Positions 16,748 to 24,371 of a DNA stretch of 64,000 bases are shown here, in pieces. The stretch comes from Bosea sp. PAMC 26642 (GTDB lineage: Bacteria; Pseudomonadota; Alphaproteobacteria; Rhizobiales; Beijerinckiaceae), in NCBI RefSeq assembly GCF_001562255.1, contig NZ_CP014301.1, forward strand, positions 558,001 through 622,000, in the 5' to 3' direction. How positions within the stretch are numbered: position 1 is the first letter of the stretch; the number at the start of each line of letters is the position of its first letter. A program made the position numbers and the translations under genes. Below the pieces are notes generated by a model. The model was not told the origin of the DNA and did not search any database. It saw nothing but the letters and a program-made list of their open reading frames with translations.

Positions 16748-17245
16748 TCAGGAGCGTGGAAACGCGGCCCGGACTTGGTCGTCGCTCATGGAAATGCGCG
16801 CGATGTCGGCGGGCACGGGGCCAAGGCATCGGACCAGCCCAAGCAGCCGCCGAACGGGGATGTCCCATTCCGCGCGGGGATTGCGCATCGCGACGCGGAT
16901 GCTGGCGCTGCTGCTGCGATTGCCGGGAAGGGTCATTCCCTCAGGCAGTCCGCGAACCAGTCGCTTGACGATGATCTGATGCGATCCGGGCGGCGTGCAT
17001 TCAGGGCGAAACCAGACGGCGACGATATCGCCGACGCGGATGGCGGCCGCCCGGTCGAACAGCATGGGTGCGCCGTCGTGGATCTCGGGCTCCATGCACA
17101 AGCCAGAGCAGACCATGGAATATCGCTGGGGTCCGTCCCACGGCATCAACGTGGTCCGAAGATGCTCCGGGCGGGTCGGCGACGGCGGAAAGGCGCGGGC
17201 GATAGGCAAGGCGGTGGCGCTTGCCGGAACGGGAACGTTCAGCAT
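16748..17245 (-). CDS. S24/LexA-like peptidase domain protein with Cys in place of Ser
   Basis: 165 residues. The middle follows the S24 (LexA/UmuD/CI C-domain) pattern: GLCMEPEIHDGAPMLFD where family members have G-x-SMxPxIxDGDxVxVD, then VGDIVAVWFRPE, then IIVKRL. The nucleophile position is Cys50 and the lysine is Lys94. There is no HTH at the N-terminus, so it is not a complete repressor; UmuD-like or CI C-domain-like proteins are alternatives. The C-terminus ends RISMSDDQVRAAFPRS. GGAGACTGTC precedes the ATG. Confidence 0.6.
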   Translation of the reverse strand: MLNVPVPASATALPIARAFPPSPTRPEHLRTTLMPWDGPQRYSMVCSGLCMEPEIHDGAPMLFDRAAAIRVGDIVAVWFRPECTPPGSHQIIVKRLVRGLPEGMTLPGNRSSSASIRVAMRNPRAEWDIPVRRLLGLVRCLGPVPADIARISMSDDQVRAAFPRS

Positions 17246-17278
17246 GACAGTCTCCAGCGATGTGACGGGTTCAGCGGG

Positions 17279-17527
17279 TCAGGCGGCGAGGGCGATGGGG
17301 TTGCATCGGATCAGGTCGGCGCGAAGCCAGTTCATGATGCGCAGGCAGAGCGCCTTGCGATCCGCGCAGCCCATGGCGTTGGCGGCACGAAGCGCGAGCC
17401 GAACGAAGGACTGCGTCATCTTGAGGAAATCGGCCCGGACGACGGGTGCGCTGTAGAGGGCGGCGCGAGTGAGCTGGTCGCGGGCGGCTTCGATCCAATA
17501 GTTGAAGATGAGCAGGCGGAGATCCAT
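17279..17527 (-). CDS. Small hypothetical element protein
   Basis: 82 residues, helical, starting MDLRLLIFNYWIEAARDQL; it contains three cysteines (GCADRKALC and IRCNP). It begins 3 bp after the stop of the upstream gene. Not recognised. Confidence 0.5.
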   Translation of the reverse strand: MDLRLLIFNYWIEAARDQLTRAALYSAPVVRADFLKMTQSFVRLALRAANAMGCADRKALCLRIMNWLRADLIRCNPIALAA

Positions 17528-17530
17528 CGG

Positions 17531-17947
17531 TCAGGCTCCCATGCTGGACAGGGCGGCGCGCAGGGCATCAGCGCGGGCCGGATTGAAATGCTGACGGTAG
17601 TTCTCACGCTCGATCTCCCAGCGGATGGCGTCGGGGTCGTCCCCGAACGACGCGGCGAGCGAGACGGCCTCGGCGGCTCGGGCAGCGAGATACGCGCGGG
17701 TGGACACTTCCTGTTCGGCGGCGCGGCGCAGGCAGAAGGCTTCGGCCTTGGCTGCGAGCCATGCCTTTTTCAGGAAGCGGGACATAGTGGCGTGGCGGGC
17801 GCTGGCAGGCTCGCGGCGGGCGCGGCTGAGCTGGAGAGCGAACCGGGCCTCGTGATGAGCGCGGCGCATGATGGCGGCGAAGTCGAAGGTGATGCCGGCG
17901 ACGGTTGCGACTGCGAGAGGCTGATTGCTGTGCATCGTGGCGGTCAT
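17531..17947 (-). CDS. Hypothetical element protein, first gene of leftward operon
   Basis: 138 residues from ATG 17947 (a TTG at 17983 and an ATG at 17935 are alternatives). The protein is helical and basic, with FDFAAIMRRAHHEARFALQLSRARR near the start and AIRWEIERENYRQHFNPARADALR at the end. It lies immediately downstream of the operator-like repeats that separate it from the XRE regulator, so it should be the first gene controlled from the leftward promoter. No family recognised. Confidence 0.5.
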   Translation of the reverse strand: MTATMHSNQPLAVATVAGITFDFAAIMRRAHHEARFALQLSRARREPASARHATMSRFLKKAWLAAKAEAFCLRRAAEQEVSTRAYLAARAAEAVSLAASFGDDPDAIRWEIERENYRQHFNPARADALRAALSSMGA

Positions 17948-17976
17948 CGGCTTGGCTTTCTCGTTTGCGACAGTTA

Positions 17977-18040
17977 CACTCAACTCTAATGATTGAGTTA
18001 TGTCAACCCTGGAAGCTGATCTAAATTATCAGAGTTGACA
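17977..18040. promoter_or_regulatory. Divergent promoter/operator region
   Basis: This AT-rich gap lies between the leftward operon and the XRE gene. TGTCAACCCT (18001-18010) and AGAGTTGACA (18031-18040) are inverted with 9 of 10 matches. A further copy of the half-site, TCAACTCT, lies at about 17980-17987 and ATTGAGTTA follows at 17992. Repeated TCAACYCT half-sites around a lysogeny-type switch are likely binding sites for the XRE protein. Confidence 0.6.
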
Positions 18041-18059
18041 TTTTTTGAGGACGAAGCGA

Positions 18060-18293
18060 TTGATCACGGCAACGCAATGTCGCGCAGCCCGCGCGGGCCT
18101 CGATTGGAAGCGGGATGAACTGGCCAGGCGGGCGGGGGTGGGCCTGAGCACGGTTGCGAGCCTGGAGAGGGGCGAGCGCGTGCCGCACGGGCCAAATCTC
18201 AAAGCGATCCGCCTCGCCCTAGAGGAAGCGGGCGTGCGCTTTACGGAGGACGGGTGTGTTTGCTTCAGCCAAGACCAAGGTGCCGCCGACTGA
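18060..18293 (+). CDS. XRE-family HTH regulator
   Basis: About 77 residues from TTG 18060, with GAGGA 8 nt upstream; a TTG at 18045 would add KR-rich residues but has no site. The domain ITATQCRAARAGLDWKRDEL, then GVGLSTVASLERGER is a canonical XRE helix-turn-helix, and VRFTEDGCVCF is the common end of this small subtype. It most likely binds the repeats just upstream and controls both directions. Its end overlaps the next gene by 38 bp. Confidence 0.8.
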   Translation: MITATQCRAARAGLDWKRDELARRAGVGLSTVASLERGERVPHGPNLKAIRLALEEAGVRFTEDGCVCFSQDQGAAD

Positions 18294-19182
18294 CCGGCGA
18301 GACGATCAAGGTACGCCCGCAGCGATCGGAGACTTGTTCGATATGAGCGCCCCAGCCATCACGACGCCCGCCTCAGTCCCAAAGGGCTTCGACTACGCGG
18401 CATTTCCAGCCGAGCACGTGGAGGGCGCGCGCGAGTGCGCAGCGTGGGTCCGTGACACACTCGGTAAGCTGGAGGCCCATACGATCGAAACCATGACCGT
18501 GGTCGGCTTGCGGCTCAAAGAGGCCAAGGATGCGGTCGGCCACGGCGGATTCATGGAGTGGGTGAAAACCGAGTGCGGACTCAGCCAGAAGACCGCAAAC
18601 CGAGCCATGGACCTCGCGCAAACATTTGACTTAGACCAAATTCGTCACGTGACGAATTTGCCCCAGACGCTGGTCTATGAGGTGGCGGCGTCATCAACCC
18701 CCGAAACGATCAAGAGCGAGGTCAGGGCCAAGATTGCCGCCGGCACTCCCATTGAGCGGCGAGAGCTTGAGGTCCAGATCGCCAAGGCCAAGACGGATGC
18801 CGCGATATTCAAAGCAAGGTCGCGGGGAGGCAAACCCGCCACTGCGGAAAACATCGCCGCATATCAAAAGCGTTCCGAGGCTACGGAGCGGCGTAACCGC
18901 CTCACCTATCTCGACGAGCAAGACGAGGCAGCTAGGGCAAGAGCGCATATGTTGGAAGATTCACGACAGATCGTCGCCAAGGTCATTGCCCGCATGCCGG
19001 CCTCCGAACTTGAAGCGATCAGGTCTGATCTATCCCGCTCACCCCGCGCCAAAGTCGAAATGCTGGCGCAGGCGCTGCGCGAAGAGTTGCTTCCTGGCGA
19101 GCGCGAGGAACGGGACGCCACCGAAGCGCGATCAGCCGCCAATCGTCAGCTAGAGCGAGAAAAAATGCGGCTGGCGAAGTAA
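18256..19182 (+). CDS. DUF3102-like element protein
   Basis: 308 residues if started at GTG 18256 (GGAGG 6 nt upstream); ATG 18343 is an alternative. Residues ~65-125 match the DUF3102 pattern: IETMTVVGLRLKEAKDAVGHGGF, then MEWVKTECGLSQKTANRAM. This domain occurs in phage and plasmid proteins next to ParB-like or KilA-like DNA-binding functions. The rest is a charged helix-rich region up to LEREKMRLAK, likely coiled coil. It follows the XRE gene in one transcript. Role not known. Confidence 0.65.
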   Translation: MFASAKTKVPPTDRRDDQGTPAAIGDLFDMSAPAITTPASVPKGFDYAAFPAEHVEGARECAAWVRDTLGKLEAHTIETMTVVGLRLKEAKDAVGHGGFMEWVKTECGLSQKTANRAMDLAQTFDLDQIRHVTNLPQTLVYEVAASSTPETIKSEVRAKIAAGTPIERRELEVQIAKAKTDAAIFKARSRGGKPATAENIAAYQKRSEATERRNRLTYLDEQDEAARARAHMLEDSRQIVAKVIARMPASELEAIRSDLSRSPRAKVEMLAQALREELLPGEREERDATEARSAANRQLEREKMRLAK

Positions 19183-19248
19183 CAAGGCCATCCTGGATGT
19201 CTCGGCAACAAGCCGCATCTGCTGCTGGCAATACGCGACAACCCCGTC

Positions 19249-19497
19249 TCAGTTCAGCCGAGCCCGGAAATGCTCGCGAAAGGCTTTGGCATGATGAGCA
19301 TCCGGAAAACTGACCCGCACCCGTTCGTGCTCCGGTTCCATGGAAACCCGGGCTTGATGGGGAATATCGCGCTCTACCAGCCATAGACCGATATCGAACA
19401 GTCGGTCGTTGAGTGTGCTTGGATCGAGCGGCAGGTCGACTCGATACGGGCCCTCTAGGCCGACTTGAGTGGATACGGTGACGATCGGCTTCTGCAC
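19249..19497 (-). CDS. Small hypothetical protein
   Basis: 82 residues from GTG 19497 (MQKPIVTVSTQVGLEGPYRV), with GGAGG about 6-7 nt upstream, a strong site that decides the start. The composition is soluble, with beta-type first half and helical end (HHAKAFREHFRARLN). Similar short proteins are common in Hyphomicrobiales genomes; I know no function. Confidence 0.55.
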   Translation of the reverse strand: MQKPIVTVSTQVGLEGPYRVDLPLDPSTLNDRLFDIGLWLVERDIPHQARVSMEPEHERVRVSFPDAHHAKAFREHFRARLN

Positions 19498-19715
19498 GCG
19501 CCCCCTCCTGCTTCGTGGCCGGATCTCCGACAATCTAGATCTGGCCCCATCCATTTCAACGCTGCGCAATGCAAAGAAACCGGCGCTGGCATTCGGTCGC
19601 TACGGCAGGCAGCCGAATTTTGCACCTGCTTCTTTTTGTTTAATGCAACCGCTGCTCATCTCTGCGATCAGACGTCAGCGGTGTTGATGCCGCCTGTGTG
19701 CAGGGGCCTCTAACA

Positions 19716-19862
19716 ATGCTGCGAAAGGCTCCGACCCGAGACCTCAGTCCTCTCCATTACCGGGCGCTTGCTGCCCTCAAGGCCGTAGCCTTTTCGACGC
19801 TGGCCGGACTGGCAGGTGTCGCGTTCTGGTTCTGCTTTATCGTCCTAGAATTGTTCGACTGA
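19716..19862 (+). CDS. Putative 48-residue single-pass membrane protein
   Basis: An ORF of 48 codons, too short for routine calling. A basic start (MLRKAPTRDLSPLHYRALAA) is followed by one hydrophobic helix (AGLAGVAFWFCFIVLELF). It lies just upstream of the MucR-like gene. No clear ribosome site, so coding is tentative. Confidence 0.35.
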   Translation: MLRKAPTRDLSPLHYRALAALKAVAFSTLAGLAGVAFWFCFIVLELFD

Positions 19863-19916
19863 GAGATGTCGCAGCACGCCTTTGCCGGAGCTTCACCAAA
19901 GACAGGAGGACCACAT

Positions 19917-20321
19917 ATGACCGAAGATAAATCGTCTTTGATCGAGTTAGCAGCTGGCATCGTTGCCTCGTATGTCGAGCACAACAGCGTCACCGCAGCC
20001 GACTTGCCAGAGCTGATCCAAAGCACGCATGCAGCGCTCGCCAAGCTCAGGGAGCCGGAAAAAGCGCCTACTACCGAGGCTCCCATTCCCGCTATATCGA
20101 TCAGGAAGTCGGTGACCCCGGACTTCATCGTCTGCCTTGAAGACGGCAAGCAGTTCAAATCGCTCAAGCGCCACCTGATGACGAGCTACAATATGACCCC
20201 CGATCAGTATCGCGTGCGATGGGGCCTGTCCGCCGCCTATCCGATGGTGGCGCCGAACTATGCCAAGCAGCGTTCGGAATTGGCGAAGCACATGCGTCTC
20301 GGGCAAAAGGGGCGAGCGTAA
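19917..20321 (+). CDS. MucR/Ros-family transcriptional regulator
   Basis: 134 residues from ATG 19917 behind AGGAGGA. The N-terminal half (LIELAAGIVASYVEHNSV) is the MucR oligomerisation region. The C-terminal half (IVCLEDGKQFKSLKRHLMTSYNMTPDQYR, continuing WGL...YPMVAPNYA) is the Ros/MucR zinc-finger DNA-binding domain, with the Cys-x2-Asp variant seen in some MucR proteins. MucR proteins silence AT-rich or horizontally acquired genes in rhizobia and relatives. A copy inside an element may tune host or element promoters; this is inferred. Confidence 0.9.
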   Translation: MTEDKSSLIELAAGIVASYVEHNSVTAADLPELIQSTHAALAKLREPEKAPTTEAPIPAISIRKSVTPDFIVCLEDGKQFKSLKRHLMTSYNMTPDQYRVRWGLSAAYPMVAPNYAKQRSELAKHMRLGQKGRA

Positions 20322-20331
20322 TATCGCTCGC

Positions 20332-20604
20332 TTATGAGGGCGCCCCCTGTTGAAACTCGCGGTAGGCGCGCCGCGCCGCTTTCTCGATGCCGATGCGAAC
20401 GCCGGGATCGACGACCGAATGCCGCCGGGTCAGGAAGGCGCGGGTGGTGCCTCGATCGAGGTCCCGCACGAACGGTACATTCAGGATCTCTGCCCCGCCC
20501 ACGGTGCAGTCGAAGACGGCTAGCACCTGCAGGGTCGGAAACTTGTCCAACGTTTTCCCTGCGGGGTCGCGCATGGCGGTGACGATGACCTCTGTGTGGG
20601 GCAT
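20332..20604 (-). CDS. Hypothetical element protein
   Basis: 90 residues: beta-rich N-terminal half (TEVIVTAMRDPAGK, LQVLAVFDCTVGGAEIL) and a helical basic C-terminus (IGIEKAARRAYREF). The start at 20604 follows GGTGGA. It is the last gene of a three-gene minus-strand group (21282 to 20332). Not recognised. Confidence 0.5.
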   Translation of the reverse strand: MPHTEVIVTAMRDPAGKTLDKFPTLQVLAVFDCTVGGAEILNVPFVRDLDRGTTRAFLTRRHSVVDPGVRIGIEKAARRAYREFQQGAPS

Positions 20605-20644
20605 CAGTCCACCGCCCTATCGGTTTGAGACGATCGAGTAGAGG

Positions 20645-21028
20645 TTACACATCGTCCGCCTCGCCTACGCGCCGTCGCTCTGCTGGCATCGGCTCGGCCG
20701 GGAGCATGTCCGCCTTGCCGCCCTCAATCAAGCTCAAGCCCGTCATCGATGGCGGGAGGTCCGGTGGCCGGGTCGAGTTCAAGTCGGGCACATAAGCGCC
20801 GCAGCGATGTCCGTACTTCTGAGGCTTCCGCAGCTCAGTATGCGGGTTCCATGGGCAGCCCGACATGAAGGCATGCAGCACCATCCTGATCGGCACGCGA
20901 TGTCCATAGCGCGCCGCCAGGGCCGCCAGCCGCACCTCCGCATTCCGGGGGCAGACATGACACCGCAACCTCACGATGATCCATGGATAGCGGACCAGCG
21001 GCGTCCCGAGATCGGCTGGCTCGCTCAC
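20645..21028 (-). CDS. Zinc-finger-like element protein (Cys-x2-Cys ... Cys)
   Basis: 127 residues from GTG 21028; the GTGA overlap with the upstream stop decides this start. LRCHVCPRNAEVRLAALAARYG holds a Cys-x2-Cys knuckle; further Cys residues lie in SGCPWNPH and HRCGAYVPDL, so four cysteines could bind zinc. The end is Pro/Glu-rich. Proteins with this layout occur in phage-related regions of Hyphomicrobiales. A nucleic-acid-binding role is plausible but not shown. Confidence 0.6.
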   Translation of the reverse strand: MSEPADLGTPLVRYPWIIVRLRCHVCPRNAEVRLAALAARYGHRVPIRMVLHAFMSGCPWNPHTELRKPQKYGHRCGAYVPDLNSTRPPDLPPSMTGLSLIEGGKADMLPAEPMPAERRRVGEADDV

Positions 21029-21282
21029 GGCTCGCCATCGACCGCCATAGGCCGAGCGCCCTCGGAGAAGAGCCCGCGCAGGAAGCCGCGAGAGCACGAT
21101 CTGTCCGCGTCGCTAGCCAGCCTCTCGCTCTCAGACAGCAGGATCAGATAGCTGCGTGCCAGGGCACGAAGCGCGGCTCGCTCGAAGCCCTCGTGCTCTT
21201 CGATCAGATCCTCGATCAGCGCGGTGATTTCCGCGTCGAGCGAGCTGTCGGCCTCCGGTTGATCTGCTGGCAATGCCGACAT
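21025..21282 (-). CDS. Small acidic hypothetical protein
   Basis: 85 residues from ATG 21282. The first half is acidic and helical (SSLDAEITALIEDLIEEHEGFERAAL broken by Ala), the second half less charged. It is translationally coupled to the zinc-finger-like gene through GTGA. Function unknown. Confidence 0.5.
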   Translation of the reverse strand: MSALPADQPEADSSLDAEITALIEDLIEEHEGFERAALRALARSYLILLSESERLASDADRSCSRGFLRGLFSEGARPMAVDGEP

Positions 21283-21476
21283 GTTCGCGCCCTTTTGAAT
21301 AAGAACGAATAAGGAACGAACTGGCCGGCCAGAGTCAACGCCGAATGTCAGCGCATGCCCCTGCACGTCAGTGCATGCCGTTACGGATCGATCTGGCCTG
21401 ATACAACTAACCATCTGTTTTCGTTGATTTATATTCGCTGTCATCGCATACTGCCTGCCAGAAATGGAGGCATGCA

Positions 21477-21659
21477 ATGCATCCCTGTCGATCTAAACGA
21501 GGCAAGCGCACCGCGACCTTGATCTGCGGCGTCGAGCCAGAGCTGCGGGCTGCCGTCGAGGCTGAGGCCGACCGGCGTGACACGTCGATGTCGAGCACGA
21601 TCCGCGCGCTGATCCGGACCGCCTTGGCAGCGAGCAACGACCGTTCGGTGTCGGCATGA
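21477..21659 (+). CDS. Ribbon-helix-helix-type small protein
   Basis: 60 residues. RTATLICGVEPELRAAVEAEADRR forms a beta strand plus helix, then MSSTIRALIRTAL a second helix: the layout of Arc/CopG ribbon-helix-helix DNA-binding proteins. GGAGG lies 7 nt before the ATG. It opens the rightward virion-protein operon, so it may autoregulate it; the next gene starts within its stop codon (ATGA). Confidence 0.65.
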   Translation: MHPCRSKRGKRTATLICGVEPELRAAVEAEADRRDTSMSSTIRALIRTALAASNDRSVSA

Positions 21660-21937
21660 GCGGGACCGTCCACGAGTTCGCCGCCGGGCAGCAGGCGCGG
21701 CTCTCGGCGAAGTCGGAAAGCCCGCCGCTCCCGATCGAAAAGCACATCGTCTCGGCCGCGCTTGCCGCAGAGCGTATCCGTGCCCTCGCGGCTCAGATGC
21801 TGTTGGTGCTCCAGCACGCGCCCCGCGACGCTGCCATGGTCGATCGCCTGCAAGACGACATCCTCTCGGCCTGGTCCGACATCTACGACCACCATGGCGC
21901 CTATCGCGCCGTCATCGAATGCGAAGGGCAGGCCTGA
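21656..21937 (+). CDS. Hypothetical element protein
   Basis: 93 residues, helical (VSAALAAERIRALAAQMLLVLQ, then VDRLQDDILSAWSDIYDHHGAYR). Coupled by 4-bp overlap to the gene before it and by TGATG to the next. Position in front of the ejection-like proteins suggests a small virion or assembly factor. Not recognised. Confidence 0.5.
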   Translation: MSGTVHEFAAGQQARLSAKSESPPLPIEKHIVSAALAAERIRALAAQMLLVLQHAPRDAAMVDRLQDDILSAWSDIYDHHGAYRAVIECEGQA

Positions 21938-24369
21938 TGACCGTCTACGATTTCAGCTCCGGCTTCGCCAATCTCAATTCGGCCATCCAAGGCCTCGGCA
22001 AGCAGATGCGTGATGGCCGGGAGCGCGAGGAATACGACGCCATCGGCAAGGGCATCGCCGACGGGACGATCGACTATCGCAAGGCGGCAGGCCGGCTGAC
22101 CTCTCTCGGCAAACTCGATAGTGCGACTGAACTGTTGAAGATGGGCGAAGCAGCAACGACCCGGAAGCTCGGCCAGGAAGCGGCGCAGGGCCTGTTCGGC
22201 GTCCTCGGCGGTGCTGGCTCTCCTCAGGCTGTTCCTAGCGGCGGCCTTGGGGCGCTAGGCAGTCTCGCTCCGGTGCAGGGCGACACAGCACCGGCATCGC
22301 TCATCCAATCTGAAAGCGGCAACAACTGGCGGGCTCAAAATAGTGCGACCGGCGCAGGTGGCGCGGTGGGCCACTTCGGTCGCGCCCAGTTCGGGCAGGC
22401 CCGCTTGCAGGAAGCGGCGGCGGCTGGCGCAATCCCGCCCGGCACGACCCCGCAGGCCTTCATGCAGTCGCCCGAGTTGCAGCAGAGTGCCGAGCGCTGG
22501 CACTTCGGCGACCTTGACAGCTTCATCGCCAAGAACGGGCTCGACCGCGCCGTTGGGCAGCAGGTCGCCGGTATCCCTGTGACGATCGAGGGCATGCGCG
22601 CCGTCGCACATCTTGGCGGGAAGAACGGCCTTCAGCGCTTCCTCCAGACTGGCGGGCAGTACAACCCGGCCGACGAAAACGGAACGCGCCTGTCAGACTA
22701 CCTGCGCCAGCATGGCGGCGGTGGTCGCACCCGGATCGCGGAGGGCAACCCGGACCGTGCTGCTCCCGGCGCTGCAACTGCCATGGCGGACGGCAGCCAG
22801 CCCGGCTTCGTGATTCCGCAGGGCGCAGCTCCCGAACCTCTGCCGATGTCAGGCCGGACCTTCAACGCCGTACAGGGTGGCGGCGCGGTTCAGCCGGTCT
22901 TCCAGAGCGAGGGGCCATCCCAGCCGTGGATGAACACGGCGCTTGCCAGGCCACCCGTGCCCCGGATCGCCAGCAACGATCCGGCATCACCCCAGCCCCA
23001 GCCTCAGGCCCCGCAGCCTCAGGGTCTCGCATCGCTCGGCATGGGGCAGTATGGCCCCGCGCCAAGCATGCCCGACTATTCGAACGCCAACGACGCGGGG
23101 GCTCGGCAGCTTCAGGTCGCAAGCGAAGAACAGCGTCGCGGGCTGGTTCGTCCTGATAGCCAGATCGCACAGCCTGCGCCGTTGTCCCCGGCGGCCTATG
23201 CCGGCCTGCCTGGTGGCTCCCCGCAGCAGCCCGGCCCACGCGCTGCGCAAGGTGCTCCGCTGCAAATCGCCCAGTCTCCCGCTCCGGCGCAGGGCCAGCC
23301 CGTCACGCCGGTTCCCAGCACCGAGATGCCGCGCCCGACCAACCGCGAGGAAGCCAAAGATTACTACGCGACCCGGCAGATGGAGGCGGCAAAGGGCCGG
23401 GCGATGCAGATCGCGACCGCACTCGCCAATCCGAACCTGCCGGCCAATGCTCGCGGCATCGGCGAGATCTATCTGAAGGAAGCGCTGGAGGCGTCGAAGG
23501 CCCCGGATTCCGTCAAGGAATACACCTACGCCAAAGGCATGGGCTGGACGACGGCGAAGAGCCCGAACGAGTACGCCAAGGAAAAGACCAAAACCTCCCC
23601 GGCCGAGGAGATCGAGGGCCGAAAGGCCTCTGCTGCGGCGGCAGGCCTCAAGCCAGGTGACACCGGCTATCAGGGCTATGTCCTGACCGGCAAGATGCCG
23701 CGCGAGGACATGGGGCCGCTGACCGCGACGGACAAGAAAGCCATCCTCGATGCCGACGAGGGCGTGCTCGCGGCCAACACGGCAATCGACGCGCTTAAGA
23801 CCGCGAAGAAGCTCTCGCCTCAGGCTCTCGGCGGTTGGGGCGCCAGCGGCAAAGCATCGGTTGCGAACAACCTGCCGGATTGGATGGTGCCTGATCGGCT
23901 TATCGGCAGCCCTCAGCAGGGCGAGTCCACGGCTGAACTTGAGAACGTGGTGACGAGCCAGGCGCTTGCGCAGCTCAAGTCCATCTTTGGATCTGCCCCG
24001 ACCGAGGGCGAGCGCAAGATCCTGCTCGATATCCAAGGCTCGATCGGCCAGCCCGACAACGTCCGTCAGAAGATCTACGACAGGGGCATCGCCATGGCTG
24101 AGAAGCGTCTTGGCTTCAGCCAGCAGCGCGCAGACGAGCTTCGCGGCGGCGGGTTCTACAAGCCCGGCAGCGGCCAGGGCCGGCAGCAGGGCGGAATGAC
24201 CCAGCCCGCTCCCCAGCAGGCCCAGCCCCAGGCCCAGCAGCCGCAGCAGCGCCAGACCGTCGCGGCTCCTGCGCAGGCGATCGAGTTCCTGCGCGCCAAT
24301 CCCGGCGCCCGTCAGGAGTTCGATGCGAAGTATGGACAGGGCGCTTCGGCGTCTGTGCTGGGGCGATAG
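21937..24369 (+). CDS. Ejection-type virion protein with lysozyme-like domain
   Basis: 810 residues from ATG 21937. Residues ~118-230 read LIQSESGNNW, with Glu126 as candidate catalytic acid, then GHFGRAQFG and GIPVTIEGMRAVAHLGGKNGL; this matches the lytic-transglycosylase-like domain of internal or ejected phage proteins that open peptidoglycan during DNA entry. Residues ~270-510 are long Pro/Gln/Ala-rich disorder; residues ~520-780 are helical (AEEIEGRKASAAAAGL, LDIQGSIGQPDNVRQKIYD). The end is Gln-rich. It forms a tight unit with the next gene (2-bp gap). No tail or portal gene is near. Domain call is good; role in ejection is inferred. Confidence 0.65.
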   Translation: MTVYDFSSGFANLNSAIQGLGKQMRDGREREEYDAIGKGIADGTIDYRKAAGRLTSLGKLDSATELLKMGEAATTRKLGQEAAQGLFGVLGGAGSPQAVPSGGLGALGSLAPVQGDTAPASLIQSESGNNWRAQNSATGAGGAVGHFGRAQFGQARLQEAAAAGAIPPGTTPQAFMQSPELQQSAERWHFGDLDSFIAKNGLDRAVGQQVAGIPVTIEGMRAVAHLGGKNGLQRFLQTGGQYNPADENGTRLSDYLRQHGGGGRTRIAEGNPDRAAPGAATAMADGSQPGFVIPQGAAPEPLPMSGRTFNAVQGGGAVQPVFQSEGPSQPWMNTALARPPVPRIASNDPASPQPQPQAPQPQGLASLGMGQYGPAPSMPDYSNANDAGARQLQVASEEQRRGLVRPDSQIAQPAPLSPAAYAGLPGGSPQQPGPRAAQGAPLQIAQSPAPAQGQPVTPVPSTEMPRPTNREEAKDYYATRQMEAAKGRAMQIATALANPNLPANARGIGEIYLKEALEASKAPDSVKEYTYAKGMGWTTAKSPNEYAKEKTKTSPAEEIEGRKASAAAAGLKPGDTGYQGYVLTGKMPREDMGPLTATDKKAILDADEGVLAANTAIDALKTAKKLSPQALGGWGASGKASVANNLPDWMVPDRLIGSPQQGESTAELENVVTSQALAQLKSIFGSAPTEGERKILLDIQGSIGQPDNVRQKIYDRGIAMAEKRLGFSQQRADELRGGGFYKPGSGQGRQQGGMTQPAPQQAQPQAQQPQQRQTVAAPAQAIEFLRANPGARQEFDAKYGQGASASVLGR

Positions 24370-24371
24370 CG

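Noticed and set aside
16520..17989. 489-codon plus-strand open frame opposite the leftward element operon
   Set aside because: No recognisable domain; the minus strand has five genes with ribosome sites and Tat leaders or an S24 pattern.
21300..21420. GGAACGAA repeats and GCATGC palindromes upstream of the ribbon-helix-helix gene, considered as a sigma-EcfG promoter
   Set aside because: No CGTT at 16-18 nt from GGAAC; the palindromes are short and not arranged as a clear operator.
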